A DNA stretch of 64,000 bases from an uncultured Mycoplasmatota bacterium (GTDB taxonomy: Bacteria; Bacillota_I; Bacilli_A; RF39; UBA660), in contig UQOS01000003.1 in the NCBI GenBank assembly GCA_900542735.1, positions 1 to 64,000 on the forward strand. The letters run 5' to 3'. The position numbers and the translations under genes were made by a program. Under the pieces are notes generated by a model. The model worked only from the letters and a program-made list of their open reading frames with translations. It searched no databases and was not told where the DNA came from. Of this stretch, positions 30,427-37,913 are shown piece after piece (the stretch's first letter is position 1; each line of letters opens with the position of its first letter).

Positions 30427-32916
30427 ATGGAATTATTAAAAAAGTTATTCGACCATGAATATAAAGAATTAAAAAGATTTGAAAAAATAGCAGATCAAAT
30501 AGATGAATTAGATGAAAGTATGCAAGCTTTATCTGATAAAGAATTAAAAGATAAAACGAAAGAATTTAAAGAAAGACTACAAAATGGTGAAACAGTAGAT
30601 GATTTAGTAGTAGAAGCCTTTGCAGTTGCTCGTGAAGCTTGTTTCCGTGTAATTGGTGAAAAACCTTACTATGTACAGTTATTAGGTGCTTTAGCTATTC
30701 ATTTTGGTAATATTGCTGAAATGAAAACAGGTGAAGGTAAAACTTTAACTTCTGTATTACCAGCTTATTTAAATGCTTTAACTGGTGAAGGAGTACATAT
30801 CATTACTGTTAATGAATACTTAGCAGACCGTGATGCACATTGGATGGGTAAAATCCATGAATTCTTAGGACTTACAGTAGGAATTAACTTAAGAGATATG
30901 ACACCAAAAGAAAAACAAGAACAATATGCTTGTGATATCTTATATTCAACTAATAATGAAATTGGGTTTGACTATTTGCGTGATAACATGGTAATTCGTA
31001 AAGAAAATCGTGTTCAAAGACCATTTAACTATGCAATTATTGATGAGGTTGACTCAGTTTTAATTGATGAAGCACGTACACCATTAATTATTTCTGGTGG
31101 TGAAATGAAGAGTGCTAACCTTTATATGGACGCTGATAGATTTGCTAAATCATTAAAAGAAGACGAATATATTTATGATGAAAAAACTAAAAATGTATCT
31201 TTATCAGAAGAAGGAGTTAAGAAAGCTGAAAAGAAATTTGGCTTCAAGAACTTATTTGATGTTGAAAATACAGAATTAGTTCATTATATAAATCAAGCAT
31301 TACGTGCTAATTATTCTATGAAAAATGACATTGATTATGTTGTTCAAGATGGAAAAGTAGTAATCGTAGATCAATTTACAGGTCGTTTAATGCCAGGTCG
31401 TGCTTATAGTGATGGTCTTCATCAAGCAATAGAAGCAAAAGAAGGAGTACAAATTCAACAAGAAACAAAAACTTTAGCTACTATTACTTTCCAAAATTTA
31501 TTCAGAATGTATAAAAAGTTATCTGGTATGACAGGTACTGCTAAAACAGAAGAAGAAGAATTTAGAAATATTTATAATATGTATGTTATTGAAATACCTA
31601 CTAATAAACCAGTTATTCGTGTTGATATGCCTGATTTAATGTATTCAACAAAAGCAGGTAAATATCGCGCTATTGTTAATGAAATAGAAGCAAGATATAA
31701 AAAAGGTCAACCAGTTTTAGTTGGTACTATCGCTATTGAAACTAGTGAGTTAATTAGTAATTTATTAAAACAGAAGCATATTCCACATGAAGTATTAAAT
31801 GCAAAAAATCATGCTCGTGAAGCAGAAATTATATCTAAAATTGGTTTAGGTAAATCAGTAACTATTGCTACCAATATGGCAGGTCGTGGTACCGATATTA
31901 AATTAAGTGATGAGGTAAGAGAACTTGGTGGATTATGCGTAATTGGTACAGAAAGACATGAATCTCGTCGTATCGATAATCAGTTAAGAGGTCGTTCTGG
32001 TCGTCAAGGGGACCCTGGTTTTACACAATTCTATGTATCTATGGAAGATGACTTAATGGTACGATTTGGTACAGATAGAATTAAAATTATGATGCAGAAT
32101 TTAGGATTTGATGAAAATCAAGCTATTCGTAGTAAAACATTTACGAAAGCATTATCATCAGCTCAAGCTCGTGTTGAAGGTAATAACTTTGATATTCGTA
32201 AACAATTACTTCAATATGATGATGTTATGAACAATCAAAGAGAAATTATGTACTCAAGACGTAATGAAATATTAGATAGTGAATCTATTCATGAAACAGT
32301 ATTAGATACCATCCATAATCATATTTCAGATTTAGTAAACTCTCATCTATTCCCAGAGGGAAGATTAACAAATGATGATGTAAAAGATATAGTAGAATTT
32401 GTAAATGAAAACTTACTAAAGAAAGATATTGATAAGGAAGATGTTGATAATAGAACTCCAGATGAAATGATTAATATCATTACTGAAAAAGTAGTAGCAG
32501 AATATGAAGAAAAATTAAAAGATATTCCAGAAGAAATCAAAGATGAGTTTGAAAAAGCTATTTCACTTAATGTAATAGATCATCATTGGACAGAACACAT
32601 TAATACTTTATCTCATTTAAGAGAAGGAATTTACTTAAGAGGATATGGTCAAGAAGATCCACTACGAGCTTATACAATGGAAGGCTTTGATTTATTCGAC
32701 AAAATGATGCAAAGAATAGATAACGACATCACTTTAATGTTAGTACGTTCTGAAATTAGACAAAATATTGAGAGAAAAGAAGTATCAAAAAAACAAATAA
32801 CGAATGATAGTGATGAAACTATAAAAAAACAACCTAAGAAATCAGAAAAAATTGGAAGAAATGATCCTTGTCCATGTGGATCAGGTAAGAAGTACAAACA
32901 ATGTTGTGGAAAGTAG
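30427..32916 (+). CDS. secA: Preprotein translocase ATPase SecA
   Basis: Motor that pushes secretory proteins through SecYEG. Walker A is MKTGEGKTLTSVLPAY (about residues 101-116), Walker B IIDEVDSVLIDEARTPLIISG, and motif VI QLRGRSGRQGDPG. The C-terminal zinc-binding tail GRNDPCPCGSGKKYKQCCGK is intact. 829 aa, normal. GGAGAG precedes the ATG. Downstream, the region normally holding prfB is interrupted by 5.4 kb of accessory DNA. The last 45 nt of the gene recur twice within it, so this tail may itself have been donated by an integrated element. Confidence 0.98.
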   Translation: MELLKKLFDHEYKELKRFEKIADQIDELDESMQALSDKELKDKTKEFKERLQNGETVDDLVVEAFAVAREACFRVIGEKPYYVQLLGALAIHFGNIAEMKTGEGKTLTSVLPAYLNALTGEGVHIITVNEYLADRDAHWMGKIHEFLGLTVGINLRDMTPKEKQEQYACDILYSTNNEIGFDYLRDNMVIRKENRVQRPFNYAIIDEVDSVLIDEARTPLIISGGEMKSANLYMDADRFAKSLKEDEYIYDEKTKNVSLSEEGVKKAEKKFGFKNLFDVENTELVHYINQALRANYSMKNDIDYVVQDGKVVIVDQFTGRLMPGRAYSDGLHQAIEAKEGVQIQQETKTLATITFQNLFRMYKKLSGMTGTAKTEEEEFRNIYNMYVIEIPTNKPVIRVDMPDLMYSTKAGKYRAIVNEIEARYKKGQPVLVGTIAIETSELISNLLKQKHIPHEVLNAKNHAREAEIISKIGLGKSVTIATNMAGRGTDIKLSDEVRELGGLCVIGTERHESRRIDNQLRGRSGRQGDPGFTQFYVSMEDDLMVRFGTDRIKIMMQNLGFDENQAIRSKTFTKALSSAQARVEGNNFDIRKQLLQYDDVMNNQREIMYSRRNEILDSESIHETVLDTIHNHISDLVNSHLFPEGRLTNDDVKDIVEFVNENLLKKDIDKEDVDNRTPDEMINIITEKVVAEYEEKLKDIPEEIKDEFEKAISLNVIDHHWTEHINTLSHLREGIYLRGYGQEDPLRAYTMEGFDLFDKMMQRIDNDITLMLVRSEIRQNIERKEVSKKQITNDSDETIKKQPKKSEKIGRNDPCPCGSGKKYKQCCGK
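32872..32916 (+). repeat. secA 3' tail, copy 1 (att-like site)
   Basis: Encodes P-CGSGKKYKQCCGK-stop. The same peptide is encoded at 34366 and 36277 with mainly third-position differences. Interpreted as one boundary of elements integrated at the secA 3' end. Confidence 0.65.
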
Positions 32917-32917
32917 T

Positions 32918-32945
32918 AAAAGCCCAGTAATTACGGGCTTTTTTC
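32918..32945 (+). terminator. secA terminator
   Basis: AAAGCCC pairs with GGGCTTT (an 8-bp stem with an internal loop), followed by TTTTT. Confidence 0.8.
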
Positions 32946-32971
32946 ATGCTCCAAATACTTCGGAACATACT

Positions 32972-33025
32972 TTAGATACCTTTTTGGATACCTTCTGATG
33001 AGTATCTAAAAGGTATCTAGATACC
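32972..33025. repeat. Cluster of AGATACC repeats (possible integrase arm sites)
   Basis: AGATACC/GGATACC/AGATACT occurs five times in 52 bp: 32974 and 32986 on plus, 33001 and 33012 on minus, 33019 on plus. The last two form the palindrome GGTATCTAGATACC. The block 32972-32992 recurs at 34239-34259 (20 of 21). The following 33026-33160 is AT-rich and I see no gene in it. Confidence 0.5.
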
Positions 33026-33161
33026 CTTTTTAGTGATAAATTCGCAATTTTTTAGTAAGATATTAAAACACAATTTTCCCTTTATTTATAAGGGTTTGCA
33101 AGCAATTTTGCTTTAAAATAATATAAAATTGTGTCCGTTGCCAAAGTGGCTTAGAGCACAA

Positions 33162-33194
33162 ATAAAAAAAGATAATACCTTTTTTAATTATCTT
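33162..33194 (-). terminator. Terminator of the XRE regulator gene
   Basis: On minus, AGATAAT and ATTATCT flank an A-rich loop and are followed by seven T. The stem includes the end of the gene. Confidence 0.75.
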
Positions 33195-33435
33195 CCTCAT
33201 CTATTGGTTTAAACAATTCTCTTATATCAATATTTAATACTTCTGCAAATTTCCATAAAGTTCCTAAACTAAATGTTTGATAATATTTTTCACTTTCAAT
33301 ATTCATTATGAATCCATCGCTATAATTACATAGTTCTGCAAATTTGTGTTGGGTTAGTCCTTTGGTTTTTCTTTGCTTTTTAAGGTTCGTTGCTACAAGA
33401 TAGTAAACATAATTTTCATCATTTTTATTTATCAA
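33184..33435 (-). CDS. XRE family transcriptional regulator, 83 aa
   Basis: Phage-repressor-type DNA-binding protein. The helix-turn-helix is KQRKTKGLTQHKFAELCNYSDGFIMNIESEKYYQTFSLGTLWKFAEVLNI (about residues 19-69), with the family's final LFKPI. It is divergent from the DUF4190-type gene; the shared gap carries two TCAC-N7-GTGA operators. It lies between secA tail copies 1 and 2, in what looks like a decayed integrated element, and may be its old repressor. No integrase is nearby. Confidence 0.88.
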   Translation of the reverse strand: MINKNDENYVYYLVATNLKKQRKTKGLTQHKFAELCNYSDGFIMNIESEKYYQTFSLGTLWKFAEVLNIDIRELFKPIDEEDN

Positions 33436-33466
33436 TATAGCATCACACCTTTCTAATAATATTTTC

Positions 33467-33504
33467 TCACTTATTCGGTGAAAATATACTCACTCATTCG
33501 GTGA
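33467..33504. promoter_or_regulatory. Twin operators and divergent promoter
   Basis: TCACTTATTCGGTGA (33467-33481) and TCACTCATTCGGTGA (33490-33504) are near-identical 15-bp inverted repeats spaced 23 bp. The plus-strand -10 TATAAT (33514-33519) lies just after operator 2, which covers its -35 position, so binding would repress. Confidence 0.7.
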
Positions 33505-33540
33505 GATGTGTGATATAATTATAATGAAAGGAGGTAGAGC

Positions 33541-34152
33541 ATGAGCGAAAGCGTAGAGAAAAAGAATAGCAGTGGATTGGCTACTGCTGGAATGGTCTTA
33601 GGAATCATTGGTGTAGTTTTATCTTTCATTCCAATAATAAATAATATTGCATTTTGTATAGGAATATTAGCATTAATATTTGGAATTATTGGAATTGTAA
33701 AGAAAGTAGGGAAAGGGAAGGCAATTGCTGGAATAGTTTTAGGAATTTTATCGATAGTAATAACTTTGGCAATGCAAAGCGCTGTATCTGATGCAATTGA
33801 TGAAACATCAAAGGAATTAGATAAGATTACCGGTAATAGTACAGAAGAGGTTTTAAAAACTGAGGCAAATGTTACATTAGGAGATCTACAAATATCTAAA
33901 GATGAATATGGTTTAACTGATAGTAAGATGGTCGTTACAGTCAAAAACATTACTGACAAAAAGAAATCATATTCATTTCATATAGAAGCTGTAGATGCAA
34001 ATGGAAATAGAATAGATGAAGATTATGTATATGCTAATGATTTAAGTGCCGGTCAAACTCAAAATTTTGAAATTTTTACTTATATAGAAGATTCAAAAAT
34101 TGATGGGATGAAAGCTGCAACATTTAAAATAATAGAAGCTTCAGCATATTAA
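33541..34152 (+). CDS. DUF4190-type membrane protein with extracellular FxLYD-like domain
   Basis: Residues 14-75 contain two hydrophobic hairpins rich in GIxxLxxGIIG (LATAGMVLGIIGVVLSFIPI, FCIGILALIFGIIGIVKK, GKAIAGIVLGILSIVITLAM), typical of DUF4190. Residues 105-203 form a beta-sandwich (LGDLQISKDEYGLTDSKMVVTVKNITDKKKSYSFHIEAVDANGNRI), as in FxLYD/DUF4352 domains. Likely membrane-anchored with the C-terminus outside. AAAGGAGG precedes the ATG. It is controlled from the operator region shared with the XRE regulator. Function unknown; common in phages and plasmids of Firmicutes. Confidence 0.7.
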   Translation: MSESVEKKNSSGLATAGMVLGIIGVVLSFIPIINNIAFCIGILALIFGIIGIVKKVGKGKAIAGIVLGILSIVITLAMQSAVSDAIDETSKELDKITGNSTEEVLKTEANVTLGDLQISKDEYGLTDSKMVVTVKNITDKKKSYSFHIEAVDANGNRIDEDYVYANDLSAGQTQNFEIFTYIEDSKIDGMKAATFKIIEASAY

Positions 34153-34156
34153 GGTT

Positions 34157-34185
34157 AAAAGATGGTTGGATAAATCATCTTTTTT
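34157..34185 (+). terminator. Terminator after the DUF4190-type gene
   Basis: AAAAGATG (34157-34164) and CATCTTTT (34176-34183) plus further T. Confidence 0.8.
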
Positions 34186-34238
34186 AAATCTCATAAAAAG
34201 CTTGCTAAAAAATTGCGAAAAATCGTTAAAAAAGAATT

Positions 34239-34259
34239 TTAGATACCTTTTTAGATACC
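34239..34259. repeat. AGATACC pair near secA tail copy 2
   Basis: AGATACC at 34241 and 34253, spaced 12 bp exactly as at 32974/32986. The remaining bases of the gap 34186-34365 show no gene. Confidence 0.5.
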
Positions 34260-34365
34260 CTGAGAATAAATTCCAGGGTGCTGTCGGAAGCTCCCAAGTG
34301 CATTCAATAGCCGAAAAGAGCCACAAAATGCTATGAGAAGCTACCAAAATACCTACTATAAAAAG

Positions 34366-34410
34366 CCATGTGGCAGTGGTAAAAAATATAAACAATGCTG
34401 TGGAAAGTAG
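34366..34410 (+). repeat. secA 3' tail, copy 2 (att-like site)
   Basis: Reads P-CGSGKKYKQCCGK-stop in frame, with different codons from copy 1 (for example AGT for serine, TGC for the first paired cysteine). It is not attached to any longer open frame. Marks the junction between two former insertions. Confidence 0.7.
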
Positions 34411-34503
34411 CATAAAATAATGGAAAACTAATAATTATAAAAATTATAAATTGGTTCGAGTTTTATAACTCGTCCACAAAATATTAAAAATATGTAGTAA
34501 AAT

Positions 34504-34540
34504 AAAGGTGTGAACAATGATTATATTTGTTGACACCTTT
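34504..34540 (+). promoter_or_regulatory. Conserved leader hairpin, copy A
   Basis: AAAGGTGT and ACACCTTT form the outer stem, AACAA and TTGTT the inner stem. It is preceded by a TAAAAT -10. Copy B at 36412 has the same layout with a compensating base change. Follows secA tail copy 2 and precedes the KilA-N gene. Confidence 0.6.
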
Positions 34541-34570
34541 TAAAATCTAAATAGAAAGGAGAAAAAAATA

Positions 34571-35353
34571 TTGAAAAAAGATTTAGTAACAGCAGAAATA
34601 ATAGTTAAAGAAAATAAGGTGGGAATACTAAGAGTTGGAAATGTTAATTACATTTCTTTAACTGATTTAGCAAAGTATCAAAATTCAAGTGATCCATCTT
34701 TTACAGTTAAAAACTGGTTAAGAAGAATAAATACTATTGATTATATTGGACTATGGGAAGAAATTCATAATCAAGATTTTAATTTGGTCGAATTCGACCA
34801 AATTAAAACTGAATACGGTAGAAACTCATTTGCAATGTCACCAACACAATGGGTAAAAAGAACTAAAGCAATAGGAATAATTTCAAAAGGTGGGAGATAT
34901 AGTATTGGAACATATGCCCATCCAGATATTGCATTTGAATTTGCAAGTTGGCTATCTCCGGAGTTTAAATTATATTTAATAACTGAATTTGAGAGATTAA
35001 AAACTAATGAAGCTTATCAAGAAAAAATAGATTGGCAAGCAAATAGAATTTTATCTAAATTAAACTATGTGGTTCACACTGATGCAGTAAAAACCTATAT
35101 TGTTCCAACACTTACAGAAGCGCAAAAGAAATTTGTTTATGCTGAAGAAGCGGATGTTTTAAATGTTGCTTTATTTGGGATGACAGCAAAAGAATGGAGA
35201 GAAAGAAATCCAAAACTTGCTGAAAATGGAAATATAAGAGATTATACTGATTTACTTCATTTAGTGATATTAAACAATCTGCAAAACACAAATGCAGAAC
35301 TAATTGAAGAAAAAATACCACAAGGTGAAAGATTAGTAAGACTTAATCATTAA
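34571..35353 (+). CDS. KilA-N domain protein, C-terminus lost to a stop
   Basis: Phage-type DNA-binding or antirepressor-like protein. The KilA-N domain spans about residues 15-140: YISLTDLAKYQN, DPSFTVKNWLRRINTIDYIGLWE, GGRYSIGTYAHPDIAFEFASWLSPEFKLYLITEFERLK. The start is TTG at 34571 after AAAGGAG. The frame stops with TAA at 35351, but the same frame continues ARRQMKVLKDLELLQKQ and so on for 27 more codons to 35437, the normal C-terminus of such proteins. So the gene has probably acquired a premature stop. Lies between secA tail copies 2 and 3. Confidence 0.8.
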   Translation: MKKDLVTAEIIVKENKVGILRVGNVNYISLTDLAKYQNSSDPSFTVKNWLRRINTIDYIGLWEEIHNQDFNLVEFDQIKTEYGRNSFAMSPTQWVKRTKAIGIISKGGRYSIGTYAHPDIAFEFASWLSPEFKLYLITEFERLKTNEAYQEKIDWQANRILSKLNYVVHTDAVKTYIVPTLTEAQKKFVYAEEADVLNVALFGMTAKEWRERNPKLAENGNIRDYTDLLHLVILNNLQNTNAELIEEKIPQGERLVRLNH

Positions 35354-35452
35354 GCAAGAAGACAAATGAAAGTATTAAAAGATTTAGAGTTATTACAAAA
35401 ACAAGTTAATGAAGAAAATAATTTAATAACTAATTAAAAAAGTATCAGCATA

Positions 35453-35502
35453 TTGATATGAACCCCGTTTCTACTTTGCCCAAGAAACGGGGTTCATATC
35501 AA
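35453..35502. repeat. Perfect 20-bp inverted repeat with 10-nt loop
   Basis: Arms 35453-35472 and 35483-35502 are fully complementary and GC-richer than the surroundings (core CCCCGTTTCT). No T tract follows directly. It sits between two decayed genes. Could be a strong terminator or a remnant of a small mobile element. Confidence 0.75.
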
Positions 35503-36052
35503 TTCAATATTAGAACAATTTTTTGAACCATCGTTAAAACAAATATCAATATTAATCGATAGTGGAATAATATCATGGAATAGTGTTATCGAAACAATAA
35601 GTTTAAATGATATAAATAAGGATATTAAGGATTTTAAACACCTTATATATGAAAGTTGGGAAAAATTATATGTATATAAACATATTAAATATGATTTGAT
35701 TATGAGTTTTATAATTCAAATATATTTATTTACCAAAAAGGAAATAGCAATGTTTTTAAATCAAAAATACAAAAGTGAAAATTTAAATACAATGTTTTCA
35801 TGTATAAATGTGATTGAAAAAGAAGGAAAATACATAGACAAAGATATTAAAACTAAAATAGATATGTACAGAAACATTATCAATGTTTATAAACATGGAA
35901 AAAGTAAAAGCTTTGATTAGTTAAAAGAGAAAAATTGTTATGTTTTAAATTCCTGTTATGACTCGAACGATTTATCATTTGTATTTAATTTAAAATTTGT
36001 TTCATTTGAAGAACTGTATAATACTCTAATTAATTTTATTAATGAGTTGTAA
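35501..36052 (+). pseudogene. Decayed gene of unknown family, no start and one internal stop
   Basis: The frame is open from 35462 and reads a convincing helical protein from about 35513 (EQFFEPSLKQISILIDSG). It passes a TAG at 35918-35920 and continues in the same frame to TAA at 36052 (LKEKNCYVLNSCYD, ending NTLINFINEL). There is no ATG or ribosome site at the 5' end, where the inverted repeat begins. The stretch RNIINVYKHGKSKSFD has an HG motif reminiscent of HEPN-like or abortive-infection proteins, but this is a weak resemblance. Part of the accessory region between secA and prfB. Confidence 0.6.
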
Positions 36053-36276
36053 TTAATATTTAATCTAATTATATGTTTGATGATATATCAAATTATGATA
36101 TAATATCATTGTGAACGGATGTGAACAATGTCCACAATATGTACACGTTAGAGAAATACTTATAGTACAGGTAATATCATAAATACAAATAATATAGATG
36201 TACCTAGTCTGATAAACAAGGAAATACGAATAATACTATAAGTATAGATAGTATTGATAATATGGGAGCATCCACT
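36053..36276. other. Gene-free segment before secA tail copy 3
   Basis: AT-rich, no open frame of substance. It has several short repeats (GATATATCA/GATATAATATCA near 36080, AATACTA and TAGTATT around 36232-36255), which may be old recombinase sites. Confidence 0.4.
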
Positions 36277-36321
36277 ACTTGTGGCTCCGGAAAAAAATAT
36301 AAACAATGTTGTGGAAAGTAA
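36277..36321 (+). repeat. secA 3' tail, copy 3 (att-like site)
   Basis: Reads T-CGSGKKYKQCCGK-stop (TAA). Again mostly synonymous differences from copies 1 and 2. The homology begins at TGTGG, so the shared core is about 40 bp. Confidence 0.7.
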
Positions 36322-36411
36322 GATAAAATAAGAAAAAAATCGAATTATAACTATTGATAATGAATTTAATTTTATGACTTATCCACAAAATATAAAAATA
36401 TGTAGTAAAAT

Positions 36412-36444
36412 AAAGGTGCAAACAAAAAAATTGTTGGCACCTTT
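36412..36444 (+). promoter_or_regulatory. Conserved leader hairpin, copy B
   Basis: AAAGGTGC/GCACCTTT outer stem and AACAA/TTGTT inner stem. The closing T-A of copy A is C-G here. Upstream sequence (ATATGTAGTAAAATAAAGG) is identical to copy A. A perfect DnaA-box word TTATCCACA lies at 36379-36387. Confidence 0.6.
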
Positions 36445-36467
36445 TAAATTTAAACAGGAGGTTTTTA

Positions 36468-36736
36468 ATGGAAAAACAAAAATAGATGTAAAATTCGAAA
36501 ATGAAACAGTATGATTATAGCAACAGCAAATGGTAGACTTATGCGATACAACTAAACAAAATATAAGTTTTCATATTAAAAACATTTTTGATGAAGAAGA
36601 ATTAGTTGAAAAATCAACTGTAAAGGAATTCTTGACAGTTCAAAAAGAAGGAAATCGAAAAGTTGAAAGAAAAGTTAAATATTACAATCTGGATATGATT
36701 ATTTCTTTAGGATATAGAATAAAATCAAGTTATTAG
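36468..36736 (+). pseudogene. RhuM-family gene remnant
   Basis: The frame from 36470 reads GKTKIDVKFENETV-stop-L-stop-QQQMVDLCDTTKQNISFHIKN, matching the N-terminal region of RhuM/virulence-type proteins (usual text ...ENETVWLTQAQMAELFDTTKQNISLHIKNIF). TGA and TAG replace what are normally a tryptophan and a polar residue. It ends at SLGYRIKSSY, only about a quarter of the normal length. The ATG at 36468, with GGAGG upstream, is now out of frame. A dead gene, in the same position relative to tail copy 3 as KilA-N to copy 2. Confidence 0.75.
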
Positions 36737-36785
36737 AAAATGAAAAATGATATAAATAATTATAAAATGCCCAAGGAGGAATATT

Positions 36786-37328
36786 ATGAAAAGATGTAAG
36801 TGGTGTAATTTAAATAATCCCATTTATATAGAATATCACGATAAAGAATGGGGAGTAATGAACATAAATGATGACTATCTATTAGAAATGCTAATTCTAG
36901 AGTCTTTTCAAGCTGGGCTTTCTTGGGAATGCGTATTAAATAAAAGAGAAAGTTTTAGACAAGCTTATGATAATTTTAATATCGATAAAATATGCAATTA
37001 TACTGAAAATAAAATAAAAGAATTATCTGAAAATAAGGACATTATTAGAAATAAGTTGAAGATTAAGGCAAGTATCAACAATGCCAAAATATTCAAAAGT
37101 ATTCAAAAAGAGTTTGGTAGTTTTTCTAATTACTTAAAAACATTTACTAAAGATAACATAATTTATGAAACCGATAAGACAACAAACTTTTTATCTGATG
37201 ATATTTCTAAAGATTTAATAAAAAGAGGTATGAAATTTGTAGGAAGTACGATTATTTATTCATATCTTCAAGCAATTGGAATCATTTATTCTCATGAAAA
37301 AGAATGTTTTCTATATAAAAACAATTAA
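36786..37328 (+). CDS. tag: DNA-3-methyladenine glycosylase I
   Basis: Excises 3-methyladenine from alkylated DNA. The zinc-binding residues of the family are visible: Cys4 and His18 (KRCKWCN, YIEYHDKEWG), and His170 and Cys174 (YSHEKECF). The helix-hairpin-helix region LESFQAGLSWECVLNKRESFRQAYDNF and the motif GMKFVGSTIIYSYLQAIGI are conserved. 180 aa, normal. AAGGAGG precedes the ATG. It lies between secA and prfB, just after the mobile-element remnants, and could be cargo or an old chromosomal resident. Confidence 0.95.
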   Translation: MKRCKWCNLNNPIYIEYHDKEWGVMNINDDYLLEMLILESFQAGLSWECVLNKRESFRQAYDNFNIDKICNYTENKIKELSENKDIIRNKLKIKASINNAKIFKSIQKEFGSFSNYLKTFTKDNIIYETDKTTNFLSDDISKDLIKRGMKFVGSTIIYSYLQAIGIIYSHEKECFLYKNN

Positions 37329-37391
37329 AAAAGCTTGTATCTTTCAAAATATATGGTATAGTATACACCATTATGAAAAGGAGAGATACTT

Positions 37392-37826
37392 ATGATATCA
37401 TGTAAAAATCTAAAAATTACTGATGAGAATATAGAAAAATTAGAATTAGCTAGATTTGATGCTTATGGTATGAAGACAGATGATTTTGATCTTAAAAATA
37501 CTTTTTCTGCTAACCAGTTAAGAAATAAAAAATATTTAGCTTTCGGAGCATATTTAGAAGATAAATTAGTAGGTGGTTGTTATGTTTCTAGTTCTCGTAA
37601 TTCTCTTTATATAGAAGAACTTTTTATAAAAAAAGATGCCAGTCAAATAGAAGTTGGTACTAATTTACTAAAATATGTATTAAAAAGAAAATCATTCATT
37701 GAAAAATACTATTGCCAAGAATTTAATACAAGTTGTTTAGAAAATAGGGAAGAATTAAACTATATCTATCAGTCATTAGGTTATAGAAAGATAAGTCAAA
37801 TAGTAATGAGTAAAAGATTTAAATAG
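37392..37826 (+). CDS. GNAT family acetyltransferase
   Basis: Single-domain acetyltransferase of 144 aa, substrate unknown. The core YLAFGAYLEDKLVGGCYVSSSRNSLYIEELFIKKDASQIEVGTNLLKYVLKRKSFIEKYYC fits strands 2-4 and the acetyl-CoA helix; the usual QGxG turn is changed to QIEVGTNLL. The end EELNYIYQSLGYRKISQIVMSK is the final GNAT strand pair. AAAGGAGA precedes the ATG. A terminator follows. Confidence 0.7.
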   Translation: MISCKNLKITDENIEKLELARFDAYGMKTDDFDLKNTFSANQLRNKKYLAFGAYLEDKLVGGCYVSSSRNSLYIEELFIKKDASQIEVGTNLLKYVLKRKSFIEKYYCQEFNTSCLENREELNYIYQSLGYRKISQIVMSKRFK

Positions 37827-37840
37827 ATAATAAAAGGGTA

Positions 37841-37878
37841 AAAGAGCTAGTTTCAAAATAATTAGTTCTTTTCATTTT
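37841..37878 (+). terminator. Terminator after the GNAT gene
   Basis: An 11-bp stem with two G-U pairs (37841-37851 with 37862-37872) and a T-rich tail. Confidence 0.6.
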
Positions 37879-37913
37879 ACAGAAACTTATATATAATGAT
37901 AGTGGTGAACTAT

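Noticed and set aside
33125..33160. tRNA-like sequence GTTGCCAAAGTGGC after secA
   Set aside because: Only a D-arm-like fragment; no acceptor stem, anticodon arm or T arm could be built around it.
34450..34480. GGTTCGAG resembling a tRNA T loop
   Set aside because: It forms a simple CGAGTT/AACTCG hairpin without other tRNA parts.
36379..36387. Replication origin
   Set aside because: One DnaA-box word only, no cluster, no dnaA or rep gene nearby.
37896..37913. Upstream ATG of the ASCH gene
   Set aside because: It overlaps the promoter -10 and lacks a ribosome site; the ATG at 37914 has GGTGA at proper distance.
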